64,000 nt of DNA, taken from contig NZ_CP038159.1 of the NCBI RefSeq assembly GCF_004526235.1, positions 558,001-622,000 of the forward strand, written 5' to 3'. The stretch comes from Sphingobacterium sp. CZ-2 (lineage in GTDB: Bacteria > Bacteroidota > Bacteroidia > Sphingobacteriales > Sphingobacteriaceae). A program made the position numbers and the translations under genes. Positions 43,766-53,672 of this stretch are shown one piece after another. Within the stretch, counting starts at the first letter, position 1. Every line of letters starts with the position of its first letter. The notes under the pieces are model-generated. The model was not told the origin of the DNA and did not search any database. It was given only the letters and a program-made list of their open reading frames with translations.

Positions 43766-44494
43766 TTATTCGTCAACTTTTTTACCACCGTCTAATTCGG
43801 CTTTAAGTTTTTCTAATTCTTCGAATTTACCATCTGCAGCTAATTGTGCTTGTTCAGCCCAAGTAGTAGGATCTGCAGTGTTAAAGTTAGATCCTGCTTC
43901 AGTTAAAATTTCTTTTACTTTTTCAGCATCAGTTTTAGCTAATTCAGCGTAAGTGCTGATTCCAGCTGCAGTTAATACTTCAGCAATTTTAGGACCGATA
44001 CCTTCAACGATTGTTAAATCATCAGTTGCTGGAGTTGCTGCTGCTTTAGTTTCAGTAGCTTCAGTAGCTTTTTTCTTAGTAGCTCCACGACGGCGAGTAG
44101 CTTTTTTCTCAGTCTTAGCAGTTTTACCATAAACTTCGTTATAGTCTACTAATTCGATGAATGCCATCTCCGCGTTATCACCTAAACGGTTTTCCAATTT
44201 GATGATACGAGTGTAACCACCTGGACGAGATGCTACTTTCTCTGAAATCTCGCGGAACAAGATAGTAACAGCATCTTTGTCTTTTAAGTAAGCGAATACC
44301 GTACGACGTGAGTGAGTCGTGTCGTTTTTAGATTTTGTAATCAAAGGCTCCACATAAGTACGTAATGCTTTTGCTTTCGCTAAAGTAGTCGTAATACGTT
44401 TGTGTTTGATCAATGACGTCGCCATGTTAGCTAACATCGCCTTACGGTGACTGTCAGTGCGGCCTAAGTGATTTACTTTTTTTCCGTGTCTCAT
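43766..44494 (-). CDS. rplQ: Ribosomal protein L17 with C-terminal helix-hairpin-helix extension
   Basis: Residues 1-118 are a normal L17 ([20 protein letters not shown]...). A Lys/Thr/Ala-rich linker (119-157) and a second domain (158-235) follow. The second domain begins [20 protein letters not shown], typical of the helix-hairpin-helix fold found in other Bacteroidota ribosomal-protein tails (the L21 extension has similar wording). At 242 residues it is about twice the usual length. L17 is a primary 50S binder. The extra domain may contact rRNA, but its role is unknown. Last gene of the operon. Confidence 0.95.
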   Translation of the reverse strand: MRHGKKVNHLGRTDSHRKAMLANMATSLIKHKRITTTLAKAKALRTYVEPLITKSKNDTTHSRRTVFAYLKDKDAVTILFREISEKVASRPGGYTRIIKLENRLGDNAEMAFIELVDYNEVYGKTAKTEKKATRRRGATKKKATEATETKAAATPATDDLTIVEGIGPKIAEVLTAAGISTYAELAKTDAEKVKEILTEAGSNFNTADPTTWAEQAQLAADGKFEELEKLKAELDGGKKVDE

Positions 44495-44596
44495 TTTGTT
44501 AATTGTTTTTGTGCGTACCGTTCTTATTTCCTGAGTTGAACCAACCCACCTCTAAGAGGAATTACGCAACAGGTCGCTTATTATTATTGTTAATTA

Positions 44597-45589
44597 TTAT
44601 TCTTCGTCTAACTTGTACTTAGCCAAGTTCATACCGAATGATAAACCTTTCGATTTTACCAATTCTTGGATTTCACTCAAAGATTTCTTACCGAAGTTAC
44701 GGAACTTCAACATATCAGCTACGTCGTATGTTACCAACTCAGCCAATGTGCGAATATCTGCAGCTTTCAAACAGTTCAATGCACGTACAGAAAGATCTAG
44801 ATCTACCAATTCAGTTTTCAAGATCTTACGCATGTGAAGGATCTCTTCATCAACTACCTTAGTTTCTTCTTTAGTTTGAGACTCTAACAACATGTTTTCG
44901 TCAGAGAACAACATAAAGTGTTGAATAAGGATTTTAGCCGCTTCTTTCAAAGCTTCTTCTGGATGAATGGAACCATCTGTAGAAATGTCCAACAACAATT
45001 TCTCGTAGTCAGTCTTTTGTTCTACACGGTAATTCTCAATGGTGTATTTAACATTCTTGATCGGAGTATAGATAGAATCAATTGCGATTACGCCTACTGG
45101 ACCATCTGTTACCTTGTTCTCCTCTGCATTTACATATCCACGTCCTTTAGCTACTGAAAGTTCAACCTCAACAGTAACAGAGCTATCCATGTTACAGATA
45201 ACTAAATCAGGATTAAGAACTGTAAAATTGTTGGAGAATTTCGTAATATCACCAGCAGTAAATTGATCTTGACCATTGATAACTACAAAGATCTTTTCGT
45301 TATCGCCTTGTTCACCTGATTTCTTGAAACGAACTTGTTTCAAGTTTAAGATGATTTCCGTAACGTCTTCTACAACACCTTTGATGGTAGAGAATTCGTG
45401 CGACACGCCTGAGAATCTTATCGACGTAATTGCATATCCTTCTAGTGAGGACAATAAAATACGGCGCAAAGCATTACCAATAGTTACTCCAAATCCTGGC
45501 TCTAATGGACGAAATTCGAAGGTACCATCAAAATCAGTAGATTTCTGCATGATAACTTTATCCGGTCTTTGAAATGCTAAAATTGCCAT
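44597..45589 (-). CDS. rpoA: RNA polymerase alpha subunit
   Basis: The 330-residue subunit has the N-terminal assembly domain (1-230; [20 protein letters not shown] at 32-51) and the C-terminal DNA- and activator-binding domain (250-320; [22 protein letters not shown] and [13 protein letters not shown]). It lies between rpsD and rplQ as usual. A 14-bp hairpin precedes its start at 45627-45665. Confidence 0.98.
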   Translation of the reverse strand: MAILAFQRPDKVIMQKSTDFDGTFEFRPLEPGFGVTIGNALRRILLSSLEGYAITSIRFSGVSHEFSTIKGVVEDVTEIILNLKQVRFKKSGEQGDNEKIFVVINGQDQFTAGDITKFSNNFTVLNPDLVICNMDSSVTVEVELSVAKGRGYVNAEENKVTDGPVGVIAIDSIYTPIKNVKYTIENYRVEQKTDYEKLLLDISTDGSIHPEEALKEAAKILIQHFMLFSDENMLLESQTKEETKVVDEEILHMRKILKTELVDLDLSVRALNCLKAADIRTLAELVTYDVADMLKFRNFGKKSLSEIQELVKSKGLSFGMNLAKYKLDEE

Positions 45590-45626
45590 TTATGTTCTTT
45601 TAAGTTTATTTACTATACATGAGAAA

Positions 45627-45665
45627 ATAACAACATGCATCTCCTTATGAAATGCATGTTGTTAT
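45627..45665 (-). promoter_or_regulatory. 14-bp hairpin between rpsD and rpoA
   Basis: Perfect arms (45627-45640 and 45652-45665) with an 11-base loop that, on the mRNA strand, contains AAGGAG. TTTTCTC follows, a weak U-tract. It may be an attenuator, a processing site or an S4-type autoregulatory structure. Confidence 0.6.
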
Positions 45666-45671
45666 CAATTA

Positions 45672-46280
45672 TTATTTAGAGTACAACTCTACAATTAAGT
45701 TTTCTTTAATGTTCTCAGGAATGTCTGCTCTTTCAGGGTAGCTTAAGAAAGTACCTTTAAGCTCATTTGCATTCCACTCTAACCAACCAAATTTGTTGAT
45801 TTTTCTTCCAGCTACGGAATTAACGATAGCCTCAAGAGATTGAGAACGCTCGCGAACGGCAACTACGTCACCTGGGCGAACACTATATGATGGAATGTTA
45901 ACAACTTCGCCGTTAACTGTAATGTGTTTGTGCGATACTAATTGACGCGCAGCTGAACGTGTAGGAGCAATTCCTAAACGGTAAACGATATTATCTAAAC
46001 GTGCTTCTAATAATTTCAAGAAGTTCTCACCAGTAATACCTTGTTTAGCTGCCGCTTTTACGAATAAGTTAGAGAACTGACGCTCTAAAACTCCGTAAGT
46101 ATATTTTGCTTTTTGCTTTTCTAACAACTGAATTGCGTATTCAGATTGTTTACCTCTTCTTTTTGATGGTCCATGTTGACCTGGAGGATAATTCTTTTTC
46201 TCTAAGGCCTTATCTGGGCCGAAAATTGGCTCTCTAAATTTACGAGCTATTTTGGACTTAGGTCCTGTATATCTTGCCAT
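45672..46280 (-). CDS. rpsD: Ribosomal protein S4
   Basis: The 202-residue 30S assembly protein has the S4 N-terminal domain (without the zinc-binding cysteines of some S4 forms) and the S4 RNA-binding fold near residues 93-155 ([20 protein letters not shown]). In E. coli S4 represses its own operon. Here it is followed by a hairpin before rpoA. Between rpsK and rpoA. Confidence 0.98.
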   Translation of the reverse strand: MARYTGPKSKIARKFREPIFGPDKALEKKNYPPGQHGPSKRRGKQSEYAIQLLEKQKAKYTYGVLERQFSNLFVKAAAKQGITGENFLKLLEARLDNIVYRLGIAPTRSAARQLVSHKHITVNGEVVNIPSYSVRPGDVVAVRERSQSLEAIVNSVAGRKINKFGWLEWNANELKGTFLSYPERADIPENIKENLIVELYSK

Positions 46281-46347
46281 TTCTTGTGCTGTTTGAAGTA
46301 TCTATCAGCCTATAGCTGACGAATCTTATCTTAAACAAATATTGTTA

Positions 46348-46737
46348 TTAAACTCTTCTGCGTTTTGGAGGACGACAACCGTTGTGAGGAAGTGGAGTAA
46401 TATCCTTGATTGTTGTAACGTCGATACCAACTGTTTGCAGTGAACGGATAGCTGACTCACGGCCTGCACCCGGTCCTTTTACGAAAACTTCAACTTTACG
46501 TAATCCTAAGTCGTAAGCAACTTTCCCGCAATCACTTGCAGCTTGACCAGCAGCGTATGGAGTATTCTTTTTTGAACCTTTGAATCCCATTTTACCAGCT
46601 GATGACCATGAAATTGTTTGACCTTGATTATTAGTCAAAGTTACGATGATGTTGTTAAAAGTAGCGTTGATATGAGCTTGTCCTACAGGCTCGATAACTA
46701 CGATACGTTTTTTAGTAACTTTTTTACTTTTAGCCAT
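46348..46737 (-). CDS. rpsK: Ribosomal protein S11
   Basis: 129 residues, full length. [15 protein letters not shown] and the conserved end [15 protein letters not shown] are seen. Part of the 30S platform; 10 bases after rpsM. Confidence 0.98.
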   Translation of the reverse strand: MAKSKKVTKKRIVVIEPVGQAHINATFNNIIVTLTNNQGQTISWSSAGKMGFKGSKKNTPYAAGQAASDCGKVAYDLGLRKVEVFVKGPGAGRESAIRSLQTVGIDVTTIKDITPLPHNGCRPPKRRRV

Positions 46738-46747
46738 TTCTTACTTA

Positions 46748-47125
46748 TTATTTAGTAGCTTTTTTCTTGTTTGCAACTGTCTTACGTTTACCTTTTCTCG
46801 TACGAGAGTTATTCTTAGTACGTTGTCCACGAACTGGAAGGTGCTTACGGTGACGTAGTCCACGGTAACATCCAATATCCATCAAACGTTTAATGTTCAA
46901 TTGTACTTCTGAACGTAAAGCACCTTCTACTTTGATCTCATCATTGATGATAGTACGAATAGCTGCTAATTGATCATCATTCCACTCTTGAACTTTCACG
47001 TCTTCACTGATGCCTGCTTTCTCTAGGATATAAGCAGCAGTGTTGCGACCAATACCAAAAATATAGGTAAGGCCAATAACACCTCTTTTGTTTTTAGGTA
47101 AATCTATACCTGCGATCCTTGCCAT
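46748..47125 (-). CDS. rpsM: Ribosomal protein S13
   Basis: 125 residues. [47 protein letters not shown] and a basic tail are typical. Contacts tRNA and L5/L31 in the 30S head. 27 bases after rpmJ. Confidence 0.98.
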   Translation of the reverse strand: MARIAGIDLPKNKRGVIGLTYIFGIGRNTAAYILEKAGISEDVKVQEWNDDQLAAIRTIINDEIKVEGALRSEVQLNIKRLMDIGCYRGLRHRKHLPVRGQRTKNNSRTRKGKRKTVANKKKATK

Positions 47126-47152
47126 ATAATATTTTAAGCGATTATGTTAAAA

Positions 47153-47269
47153 TTAACCCTGACGTTGTTTGAACTTAGGGTTCTTTTTATTGATTACGAA
47201 AACTTTTCCTTTACGACGGATAATCTTACAATCCGCGCTACGTTTTTTAATTGATGCTCTAACTTTCAT
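47153..47269 (-). CDS. rpmJ: Ribosomal protein L36
   Basis: A short 38-residue protein, [20 protein letters not shown]..., ending [12 protein letters not shown]. It matches L36 in length and sequence, but only one cysteine of the zinc ribbon (C14) is present. This is the zinc-free (C-minus) form seen in many Bacteroidota. Its place between infA and rpsM is the usual one. Confidence 0.95.
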   Translation of the reverse strand: MKVRASIKKRSADCKIIRRKGKVFVINKKNPKFKQRQG

Positions 47270-47309
47270 CTTGAGTATTATTTTTAAAAGCTATTCCAAG
47301 AAAAAATTC

Positions 47310-47528
47310 TTATTTATAGCGGTATGTAATTCTTCCTTTTGTTAAATCATAAGGAGACATTTCAAGCTTTACTTTATCTCCAGGTAAAATCTTAATATAA
47401 TGCATACGCATTTTACCAGAAATGTGGGCAATGATCTCATGCCCATTCTCTAATTCTACGCGAAACATTGCATTAGAAAGTGCTTCTTTTATGATGCCGT
47501 CTTGTTCTATTGAGGCTTGTTTAGCCAT
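47310..47528 (-). CDS. infA: Translation initiation factor IF-1
   Basis: The 72-residue OB-fold protein shows [36 protein letters not shown] and the end GRITYRYK. It binds the A site during initiation. A promoter-like element (47571-47578) lies in the 72-base gap before it. Confidence 0.98.
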   Translation of the reverse strand: MAKQASIEQDGIIKEALSNAMFRVELENGHEIIAHISGKMRMHYIKILPGDKVKLEMSPYDLTKGRITYRYK

Positions 47529-47570
47529 ATATACCGTTTTATTTTATGTATTAACCCGCAAACAGGAGTG

Positions 47571-47578
47571 CAAAGATA
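47571..47578 (-). promoter_or_regulatory. Internal -7 box before infA
   Basis: On the minus strand it reads TATCTTTG (TAnnTTTG), preceded by TTGG about 18 bases upstream, and lies 42 bases before infA. It may drive infA-rpmJ-rpsM-rpsK-rpsD-rpoA-rplQ independently. Confidence 0.55.
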
Positions 47579-47600
47579 AATAAAAATAATTGAAAACCAA

Positions 47601-48383
47601 TTACTTTTTCTCTAAAACTTTCTCTATTGCTTCAAAATTCAACAACACATCTGGAGCGCCTTTTCGGATAGCAACCATCTGTTCAAAGTGAGCAGAAAGC
47701 TTACCATCCACTGTGCTTACCGTCCAGCCATCATCCCAAAATTTAACGCCGGCCTTTCCCGCATTGATCATCGGTTCGATACAGATCACCAAACCTTCTT
47801 CCAATTTTGGTCCAGAACCACGTTTTCCGTAATTCGGAACTTCTGGTTTTTCATGTAAGTGAAAACCTACTCCATGCCCTACCAATTCACGGACGATTCC
47901 GTAATGATAAGGTTGAACGTATTCTTGAACTGCAGATGAAATATCACCTACTCTTTTTCCAGCAACTGCTTGCTCAATACCGGCATATAAAGAAGCCTTG
48001 GTAACTTCAAGCAATTGTTTCGCCTCATCAGATACTTCTCCGACTGCAAAAGTATAAGCAGAATCACTAATGAAACCATTCAGGTTAACACCGCCATCTA
48101 CGGAAACAATATCCCCTTCTTGAAGTGCATAGTCACTTGGAAATCCATGAACGATCTGATCGTTTACCGAGATACATAGTGAATATGGAAACCCATGGTA
48201 ATTTAGGAATGCTGGTGTACCCTTATGATCACTGATAAAATCAAACGCGAACTTATCAAGTGAAAGCGTGGTTACCCCAGGCTCAATGATTCCAGCAATT
48301 TCAGCAAGCAATTGCGAGAGTACATTTGCTGACTCCCGCACCTGCTCAATCTCTTCTGCTGTTTTATAATATACTTTAGACAT
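47601..48383 (-). CDS. map: Methionine aminopeptidase type I
   Basis: The 260-residue dimetal enzyme removes N-terminal Met from new proteins. Metal ligands are D96 (SVDGGV), D107 (SDSAY), H170 (GHGVGFHLHE), E203 (CIEPMINAG) and E234 (HFEQMVAI). H79 in IVHGFP is the substrate-binding His. It is type I (no insertion), and lies six bases after secY in the usual secY-map-infA order. Confidence 0.97.
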   Translation of the reverse strand: MSKVYYKTAEEIEQVRESANVLSQLLAEIAGIIEPGVTTLSLDKFAFDFISDHKGTPAFLNYHGFPYSLCISVNDQIVHGFPSDYALQEGDIVSVDGGVNLNGFISDSAYTFAVGEVSDEAKQLLEVTKASLYAGIEQAVAGKRVGDISSAVQEYVQPYHYGIVRELVGHGVGFHLHEKPEVPNYGKRGSGPKLEEGLVICIEPMINAGKAGVKFWDDGWTVSTVDGKLSAHFEQMVAIRKGAPDVLLNFEAIEKVLEKK

Positions 48384-48389
48384 TCAGAA

Positions 48390-49736
48390 TTATAATGCTG
48401 ATTGATCGTAACCTTCCACAGTACTAGCCGTACTTCTTCCTTTAACTCTACCCGTTTTCATCAATCCGTCGTAGTGACGCATCAATAAGTGCGATTCAAT
48501 TTGTTGAATGGTATCCAGAACAACACCCACCAAAATCAAAAGGGAGGTACCGCCATAGAAATGTGCAAATTGATTGTTCACACCGAACAAAGTAGCAATC
48601 GCAGGTAAGATGGCAATAATCGCAACGAAGATTGCCCCTGGGAATGTAATATGAGAGATGACGTTATCAATAAATAAGTTTGTTTCATAACCTGGTTTAA
48701 CGCCAGGGATGAAACCTCCGTTCTTCTTCATGTCTTCTGACATTTGCTGCGGATTAACCATAATCGCGGTATAGAAGAAAGTAAATGCAATGATCAATAA
48801 AGCAAATACCACATTATACGTAACGGATGTATAGTTACTCAACGAAGTCAAAAAGTCTGATTGCACATTCGGAAAGAACTGGGTTAAAGACATAGGTAGA
48901 AACATGATTGCCTGAGCGAAGATAATCGGCATTACACCTGCCGCATTTACCTTCAGAGGAATATACTGACGAACTCCACCAATCTGTTTGTTACCCACAA
49001 TTTTCTTCGCATACTGTACAGGGATCTTGCGAACACCTTGTACGATAAGGATCGTAAAGATCACAACAAAGAATAAGGCAACGAATTCGATCAACAATGG
49101 AATCGGACCACCACCACCTTGGGTCATACGAGATGCCCATTCAGCAGTAATACCTGCCGGTAATTGAGCAATAATACCTGCCATGATGATCAAGGAGATA
49201 CCATTTCCAATACCTTTATCCGTAATTTTCTCACCAAGCCACATCACAAACAATGTACCTGCTGTCAAAACGATAGCGGAAAGAATGGAGAACATAGGAT
49301 CTGCAATTGTTTTAGCTTCAGGACCGATTTGAGTCTTCACATAAGCAACTGCTTGAACCAACGTAATTGCCACGGTTAGGTAGCGTGTGATCTGTGTCAT
49401 TTTCTTACGACCAGACTCTCCTTCTTTCTGCATCTTTTGAAATGCAGGAACAGCAATCCCCAATAGCTGCACAACGATAGAAGCAGAGATGTATGGCATT
49501 ACCCCTAACGCAAAAATAGCCGCACGGGAGAATGAACCTCCGGCGAACATATTGATCAGGTTAAGAATGTCATTACCACCTTCCCTATTTTGTACCAGAG
49601 CATCTGGATCTACACCTGGTAATACCACGTGACATCCGATGCGGTATATTAGAAGAAATAGTAACGTATTCAAAATACGATTACGTAATTCGTCTATCTT
49701 CCATATATTGGTTAAGGTTGTGATTAGTTTCTTCAT
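48390..49736 (-). CDS. secY: Preprotein translocase subunit SecY
   Basis: The 448-residue channel of the Sec system has about ten transmembrane helices. FAGGSFSRAAIFALGVMPYISASI (plug and TM2 region), the KKMTQITRYLT loop and GVKPGYETNLFIDNV (cytoplasmic loop 5) are typical. Three-gene neighbours rplO and map are in the standard order. Confidence 0.98.
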   Translation of the reverse strand: MKKLITTLTNIWKIDELRNRILNTLLFLLIYRIGCHVVLPGVDPDALVQNREGGNDILNLINMFAGGSFSRAAIFALGVMPYISASIVVQLLGIAVPAFQKMQKEGESGRKKMTQITRYLTVAITLVQAVAYVKTQIGPEAKTIADPMFSILSAIVLTAGTLFVMWLGEKITDKGIGNGISLIIMAGIIAQLPAGITAEWASRMTQGGGGPIPLLIEFVALFFVVIFTILIVQGVRKIPVQYAKKIVGNKQIGGVRQYIPLKVNAAGVMPIIFAQAIMFLPMSLTQFFPNVQSDFLTSLSNYTSVTYNVVFALLIIAFTFFYTAIMVNPQQMSEDMKKNGGFIPGVKPGYETNLFIDNVISHITFPGAIFVAIIAILPAIATLFGVNNQFAHFYGGTSLLILVGVVLDTIQQIESHLLMRHYDGLMKTGRVKGRSTASTVEGYDQSAL

Positions 49737-49742
49737 GTAGTA

Positions 49743-50189
49743 TTACAATTTAACGATAGAACCGCCTGCTGCTTCGATAGCTTTTTGAGCTGAAGCTGAA
49801 AATGCATGTGCTTTAACTTCTACTTTTGCAGTGAATTCACCACGTCCTAAGATCTTGATCAAATCATTCTTTGACACCAATCCGTGAACACGTAATGCTT
49901 CAAAATCAACCGAAGTTAAATTGTGTTTCTCCACTAAACCTTGTAATACATCTAAGTTAATACCTACATACTCTACACGGTTGTGGTTTTTGAAACCAAA
50001 TTTAGGCACACGACGTTGCAAAGGCATCTGACCACCTTCGAAACCGATCTTCGTAGAGTTACCTGAACGAGATCCTGCTCCTTTGTGACCACGAGTGGAA
50101 GTACCACCACGTCCAGATCCTTGACCACGACCAATACGTTTTCTTGTTTTCGTTGAACCAGCTGCTGGTCTTAAATTACTTAAATTCAT
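49743..50189 (-). CDS. rplO: Ribosomal protein L15
   Basis: 148 residues from ATG 50189 (MNLSNLRPAAGSTKTRKRIGRG). RGHKGAGSRSGNSTKIGFEGGQMPLQRRVPK is typical. A longer in-frame reading to 50291 adds a hydrophobic tail and is a spurious extension through the hairpin at 50261. It has a 112-base gap upstream. Confidence 0.97.
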   Translation of the reverse strand: MNLSNLRPAAGSTKTRKRIGRGQGSGRGGTSTRGHKGAGSRSGNSTKIGFEGGQMPLQRRVPKFGFKNHNRVEYVGINLDVLQGLVEKHNLTSVDFEALRVHGLVSKNDLIKILGRGEFTAKVEVKAHAFSASAQKAIEAAGGSIVKL

Positions 50190-50260
50190 TTTCTTGTTGA
50201 ATGATGTTACCCCTTCGCTCTCACTAAACAGGTAGTAACAATTAAAAAATAGTATTAACA

Positions 50261-50293
50261 AAATGGAAAGGATAGTGAGTATCCCTTCCATTT
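50261..50293 (-). promoter_or_regulatory. 14-bp hairpin between rpmD and rplO
   Basis: Arms 50261-50274 and 50280-50293 with one mismatch and a 5-base loop, followed on the mRNA strand by TTTTGTTAATAC. A weak terminator or attenuator is possible. Confidence 0.5.
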
Positions 50294-50301
50294 GGAAATT
50301 C

Positions 50302-50481
50302 TTAGATTGCCTCTACTGCAACTAGGTGGTTCACTTTACGAACCATACCAATGATCGCTGCTGTAGCTTCAACTTCTACTGAGTGGTTGATACGTTTCAA
50401 ACCTAATGCCTCAATAGTTTTCTTTTGGCGCTCGCTTCTGTCGATAACGCTCTTTATCTGGGTAATTTTGATTTTTGCCAT
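50302..50481 (-). CDS. rpmD: Ribosomal protein L30
   Basis: 59 residues: MAKIKITQIKSVIDRSERQK..., with ALGLKRINHSVEV and GMVRKVNHLV, the L30 core. It lies four bases after rpsE in the conserved order rpsE-rpmD-rplO. Confidence 0.96.
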   Translation of the reverse strand: MAKIKITQIKSVIDRSERQKKTIEALGLKRINHSVEVEATAAIIGMVRKVNHLVAVEAI

Positions 50482-50485
50482 GATA

Positions 50486-51004
50486 TTAACCGTTAAATAC
50501 TTTGTTTAAATCGACACCGCGTTGTTGTGCAACAGTATACGCATCACGCATGTTTGCCAATGCATCGATTGTTGCTTTAACCACGTTGTGTGGGTTTGAT
50601 GATCCTAATGATTTCGCCAATACGTCTTTGATACCTGCAGACTCTAACACGGCGCGCATAGCACCACCCGCTAGAACTCCTGTACCACTTACCGCTGGTT
50701 TAATCAAAACTGAACCACCAGAGTATTTACCGTATTGTTCGTGAGGTACTGTACCTTTGATGATAGGAACTTTTACCAAGTTCTTTTTCGCATCGTCGAT
50801 ACCTTTAGTGATCGCTTCAGTAACCTCTTTAGCTTTTCCTAATCCGTATCCTACGATACCATTCTCATCTCCAACTACCACGATAGCTGAAAAACTAAAT
50901 GTACGACCACCTTTAGTTACTTTCGCTACACGTTGGATGCTTACTAAGCGATCTTTTAATTCAATCTCGCTTGATTTTACTCTTTTAATATTGCTTAATG
51001 CCAT
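50486..51004 (-). CDS. rpsE: Ribosomal protein S5
   Basis: 172 residues with double-stranded-RNA-binding fold and S5 C-terminal domain: [52 protein letters not shown]. Near the decoding centre; involved in fidelity. Confidence 0.98.
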   Translation of the reverse strand: MALSNIKRVKSSEIELKDRLVSIQRVAKVTKGGRTFSFSAIVVVGDENGIVGYGLGKAKEVTEAITKGIDDAKKNLVKVPIIKGTVPHEQYGKYSGGSVLIKPAVSGTGVLAGGAMRAVLESAGIKDVLAKSLGSSNPHNVVKATIDALANMRDAYTVAQQRGVDLNKVFNG

Positions 51005-51017
51005 TTTCCTTAATTGA

Positions 51018-51371
51018 TTAAAAGTCTAAACCGCCTTCGCGAGCACCCTCAGCCAATGACTTAACACGGCCGTGGTATAAGTACCCATTACGGTCAAAAA
51101 CTACTTTGCTAATTCCTGCTGCGATCGCTTTCTCTGCAACTAATTTTCCAACAGCTTTAGATTGCTCTACTTTGTTGCCTGATGCCGCAAAGTCTTTAGA
51201 GTTTGAAGATGCAGATGCTAAAGTTTTACCATTTACATCATCAATAATCTGTGCGTAGATACCTTTATTGCTTCTGAAAACTGTTAAACGTGGACGTTCT
51301 GTTGATCCAGCCAGGTGTTTTCTGATTCCTTTTTTGATTCGCTCTCTACGAGCTGATTTAATTCCTGCCAT
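51018..51371 (-). CDS. rplR: Ribosomal protein L18
   Basis: 117 residues: [29 protein letters not shown] and [26 protein letters not shown], the 5S rRNA-binding protein of the 50S central protuberance. Confidence 0.98.
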   Translation of the reverse strand: MAGIKSARRERIKKGIRKHLAGSTERPRLTVFRSNKGIYAQIIDDVNGKTLASASSNSKDFAASGNKVEQSKAVGKLVAEKAIAAGISKVVFDRNGYLYHGRVKSLAEGAREGGLDF

Positions 51372-51376
51372 GGTTT

Positions 51377-51931
51377 TTATTTTTTAGCTGATTTACCTGC
51401 TTTTCTTCTTAATACTTCACCCGCAAACTTGATACCTTTACCTTTGTATGGCTCTGGCTTACGGAAGCTACGGATCTTAGCCGCGATCTGTCCGATCAAT
51501 TGTTTGTCGGTAGACTCCAACGTGATCGTTGGGTTCTTTCCTTTTTCAGCAGTTGTTGTTACAGTAATTTCCTTTGGCAATACGAATACAATCTGGTGAG
51601 AGAATCCTAAAGTTAATTCTAATGTATTACCAGTGTTTGATGCACGGTAACCAACACCCACTAACTCTTGTGTAGTTTTGTACCCTTCTGTTACACCTAC
51701 CACCATGTTGTTCAACAGGGCGCGGTATAATCCGTGTAATGCTTTGTGTTTCTTTTGTTCTGTAGGACGAGTTACGACGATGTTACCATCTTCTTGTTGT
51801 ACCGTAATGTCTCTGTCTACTTGTTGTGATAACTCACCTTTAGGGCCTTTAACAGTTACCAGGTTCTTGTCTGAAACTGTAATCGATACTCCCGAAGGGA
51901 TAGCGATTGGCGCTTTTCCAATTCTTGACAT
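51377..51931 (-). CDS. rplF: Ribosomal protein L6
   Basis: 184 residues of two similar domains: [19 protein letters not shown] and the C-terminal [26 protein letters not shown] signature. Located near the factor-binding site. Confidence 0.98.
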   Translation of the reverse strand: MSRIGKAPIAIPSGVSITVSDKNLVTVKGPKGELSQQVDRDITVQQEDGNIVVTRPTEQKKHKALHGLYRALLNNMVVGVTEGYKTTQELVGVGYRASNTGNTLELTLGFSHQIVFVLPKEITVTTTAEKGKNPTITLESTDKQLIGQIAAKIRSFRKPEPYKGKGIKFAGEVLRRKAGKSAKK

Positions 51932-51951
51932 TTTTGTGTTTTTTTCCTAGA

Positions 51952-52350
51952 TTAATAAATGTAACATAAAACCTCTCCACCAACGTTTTGAACGGCAGCT
52001 TCTTTGTCTGACATTACTCCTTTAGAAGTAGACAAAATCGCAATTCCTAAACCATTCAATACACGAGGTAAGTTGTCAACACTTGCATACTTTCTTAAAC
52101 CAGGTTTACTCACACGTGTCAATGTGCGAATAGCCGGTACTTTGCTAATTGGGTGATATTTCAACGCAATCTTGATCGAACCTTGAGGTCCTTCTTCAAT
52201 AAATTTGTAATTAGCAATGTAACCTTTGTCGAAAAGAACTTTTGTGATTTCTTTTTTAAGGTTCGATGCAGGAATTTCAACAACCCTGTGGTTGGCCTTG
52301 ATGGCATTCCTTACTCGGGTAAGGTAATCCGCTATTGGATCTGTATTCAT
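51952..52350 (-). CDS. rpsH: Ribosomal protein S8
   Basis: 132 residues: [20 protein letters not shown] and the end [21 protein letters not shown]...GGEVLCYIY. In E. coli S8 represses the spc operon. Here a promoter and terminator-like hairpin lie directly upstream (52436-52502), splitting the ribosomal cluster at this gene. Confidence 0.98.
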   Translation of the reverse strand: MNTDPIADYLTRVRNAIKANHRVVEIPASNLKKEITKVLFDKGYIANYKFIEEGPQGSIKIALKYHPISKVPAIRTLTRVSKPGLRKYASVDNLPRVLNGLGIAILSTSKGVMSDKEAAVQNVGGEVLCYIY

Positions 52351-52431
52351 TATATGTATTAAATTATGATAACGGTTTCTATCTTCTAACCTAAGAAATA
52401 GACCTGCTATCTGTTAAAAATATTGCAATGC

Positions 52432-52471
52432 AAAAAAAACCCGATAAATCGCATTGAGCGATTTATCCGGG
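52432..52471 (-). terminator. Intrinsic terminator/attenuator between rpsN and rpsH
   Basis: On the minus strand a 10-bp stem (GATAAATCGC with GCGATTTATC, plus flanking C/G pairs around a bulge; 52440-52470) is followed by eight T. It stands inside a cluster of co-directed ribosomal genes, where a terminator is unexpected. Confidence 0.82.
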
Positions 52472-52502
52472 CAAAAGTATAAATTTTTTATGAATTACCA
52501 AG
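52472..52502 (-). promoter_or_regulatory. Promoter just upstream of the internal terminator (rpsH group)
   Basis: On the minus strand CTTG (52502-52499) and TACTTTTG (52479-52472) are 19 bases apart. The -7 box is identical to that of rplC and the spacing is the same. Transcripts would begin within or right before the hairpin at 52432-52471. Confidence 0.65.
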
Positions 52503-52764
52503 AAGCTTTTTTCACCCCTGGGATTTTTCCGTCTAATGCCATCTCACGGAATGTTACACGAGAGATACCGAATTGACGCATATATCCTTTAGGACGGCCT
52601 GTTAATTTACAACGGTTGTGCAAACGAACAGGAGAAGCATTCTTAGGCAATTTGTCTAATGCAGCGTAATCACCTGCAGCTTTTAATGCCGCACGTTTCT
52701 CTGCAAATTTTGCTACTAATTTTTGACGCTTTACTTCACGCGCCTTGATTCCTTCTTTAGCCAT
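52495..52764 (-). CDS. rpsN: Ribosomal protein S14 (zinc-free form)
   Basis: 89 residues. [27 protein letters not shown] is the S14 core. No CxxC zinc ribbon is present, so it is the longer C-minus type. Its start overlaps rplE by eight bases; its stop lies at the edge of the promoter before rpsH. Confidence 0.97.
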   Translation of the reverse strand: MAKEGIKAREVKRQKLVAKFAEKRAALKAAGDYAALDKLPKNASPVRLHNRCKLTGRPKGYMRQFGISRVTFREMALDGKIPGVKKASW

Positions 52765-53326
52765 TGTTGTTCGTGTTTTGATTTTTGAATGGTAATCCGA
52801 ATTGTTTCAATAACTCTAAAGCTTCGATATCATTCTTAGCAGATGTTACGAAAGTAATATCCATACCTGCGATCTTGTTGATCTTGTCAATGTTGATCTC
52901 AGGGAAGATGATTTGCTCTGTGATACCTAAGTTGTAGTTACCACGTCCATCGAAACCTTTATCGTTGATACCACGGAAGTCACGGATACGAGGCAATGAA
53001 ACTGCGATCAAACGATCTAAGAATTCATACATGTTGTTGTCACGCAAAGTAACACGTGCTCCGATTGGCATACCTTTACGTAATTTGAAGTTGGAAATAT
53101 CCTTCTTCGATTTCGTAGGAACTGCTTGTTGACCAGTAATAGTCGTTAACTCAGTAATCGAGTTATCGATCAATTTCTTGTCAGCTGTTGCAGCACCGAT
53201 ACCTTGGGAAACAACGATTTTCTCCAATTTAGGAACTTGCATAACGCTCTTGTATTGGAACTTCTCTTTAAGTGCTGTACGGATTTCCTCCGCATATTTC
53301 ACTTTTAATCTTGGAACGTATGTCAT
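52757..53326 (-). CDS. rplE: Ribosomal protein L5
   Basis: 189 residues: [63 protein letters not shown]. Binds 5S rRNA. The stop overlaps the rpsN start. Confidence 0.98.
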   Translation of the reverse strand: MTYVPRLKVKYAEEIRTALKEKFQYKSVMQVPKLEKIVVSQGIGAATADKKLIDNSITELTTITGQQAVPTKSKKDISNFKLRKGMPIGARVTLRDNNMYEFLDRLIAVSLPRIRDFRGINDKGFDGRGNYNLGITEQIIFPEINIDKINKIAGMDITFVTSAKNDIEALELLKQFGLPFKNQNTNNNG

Positions 53327-53670
53327 TATTTGATTTCCTCCCCTGATTTTTTAGCGTAACGAACTATTTTACCATCTGCATTCACTTTACGTCCTACGCG
53401 GGTTGGATTACCTGTCTTAGGATCGATTAAAGCTAAGTTTGAGATGTTGATGGCAGCTTCTTTCTCGATGATACCACCATTTGGATTTGCTGCACTAGGT
53501 TTAGTGTGTTTTTTAACGATGTTAGCGCCTTCAACTACTGCTCTGTTAGCATCCACTAAAACTTGCAATACTTTTCCTTGAACACCTTTAGAGTTACCAG
53601 CGATAACTTTCACTAAATCTCCTTTTTTAATTTTGATTTTGTGCGTAGTTTTTTGTGTTTTCTGTGCCAT
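53326..53670 (-). CDS. rplX: Ribosomal protein L24
   Basis: 114 residues with the KOW motif ([22 protein letters not shown]) and [12 protein letters not shown]. Assembly initiator of the 50S subunit. One-base overlap with the rplE start. Confidence 0.97.
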   Translation of the reverse strand: MAQKTQKTTHKIKIKKGDLVKVIAGNSKGVQGKVLQVLVDANRAVVEGANIVKKHTKPSAANPNGGIIEKEAAINISNLALIDPKTGNPTRVGRKVNADGKIVRYAKKSGEEIK

Positions 53671-53672
53671 AA

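Noticed and set aside
50190..50291. Long form of L15 with a hydrophobic N-terminus
   Set aside because: It reads through a stem-loop, and L15 begins at MNLSNLRPAAGS in homologues.
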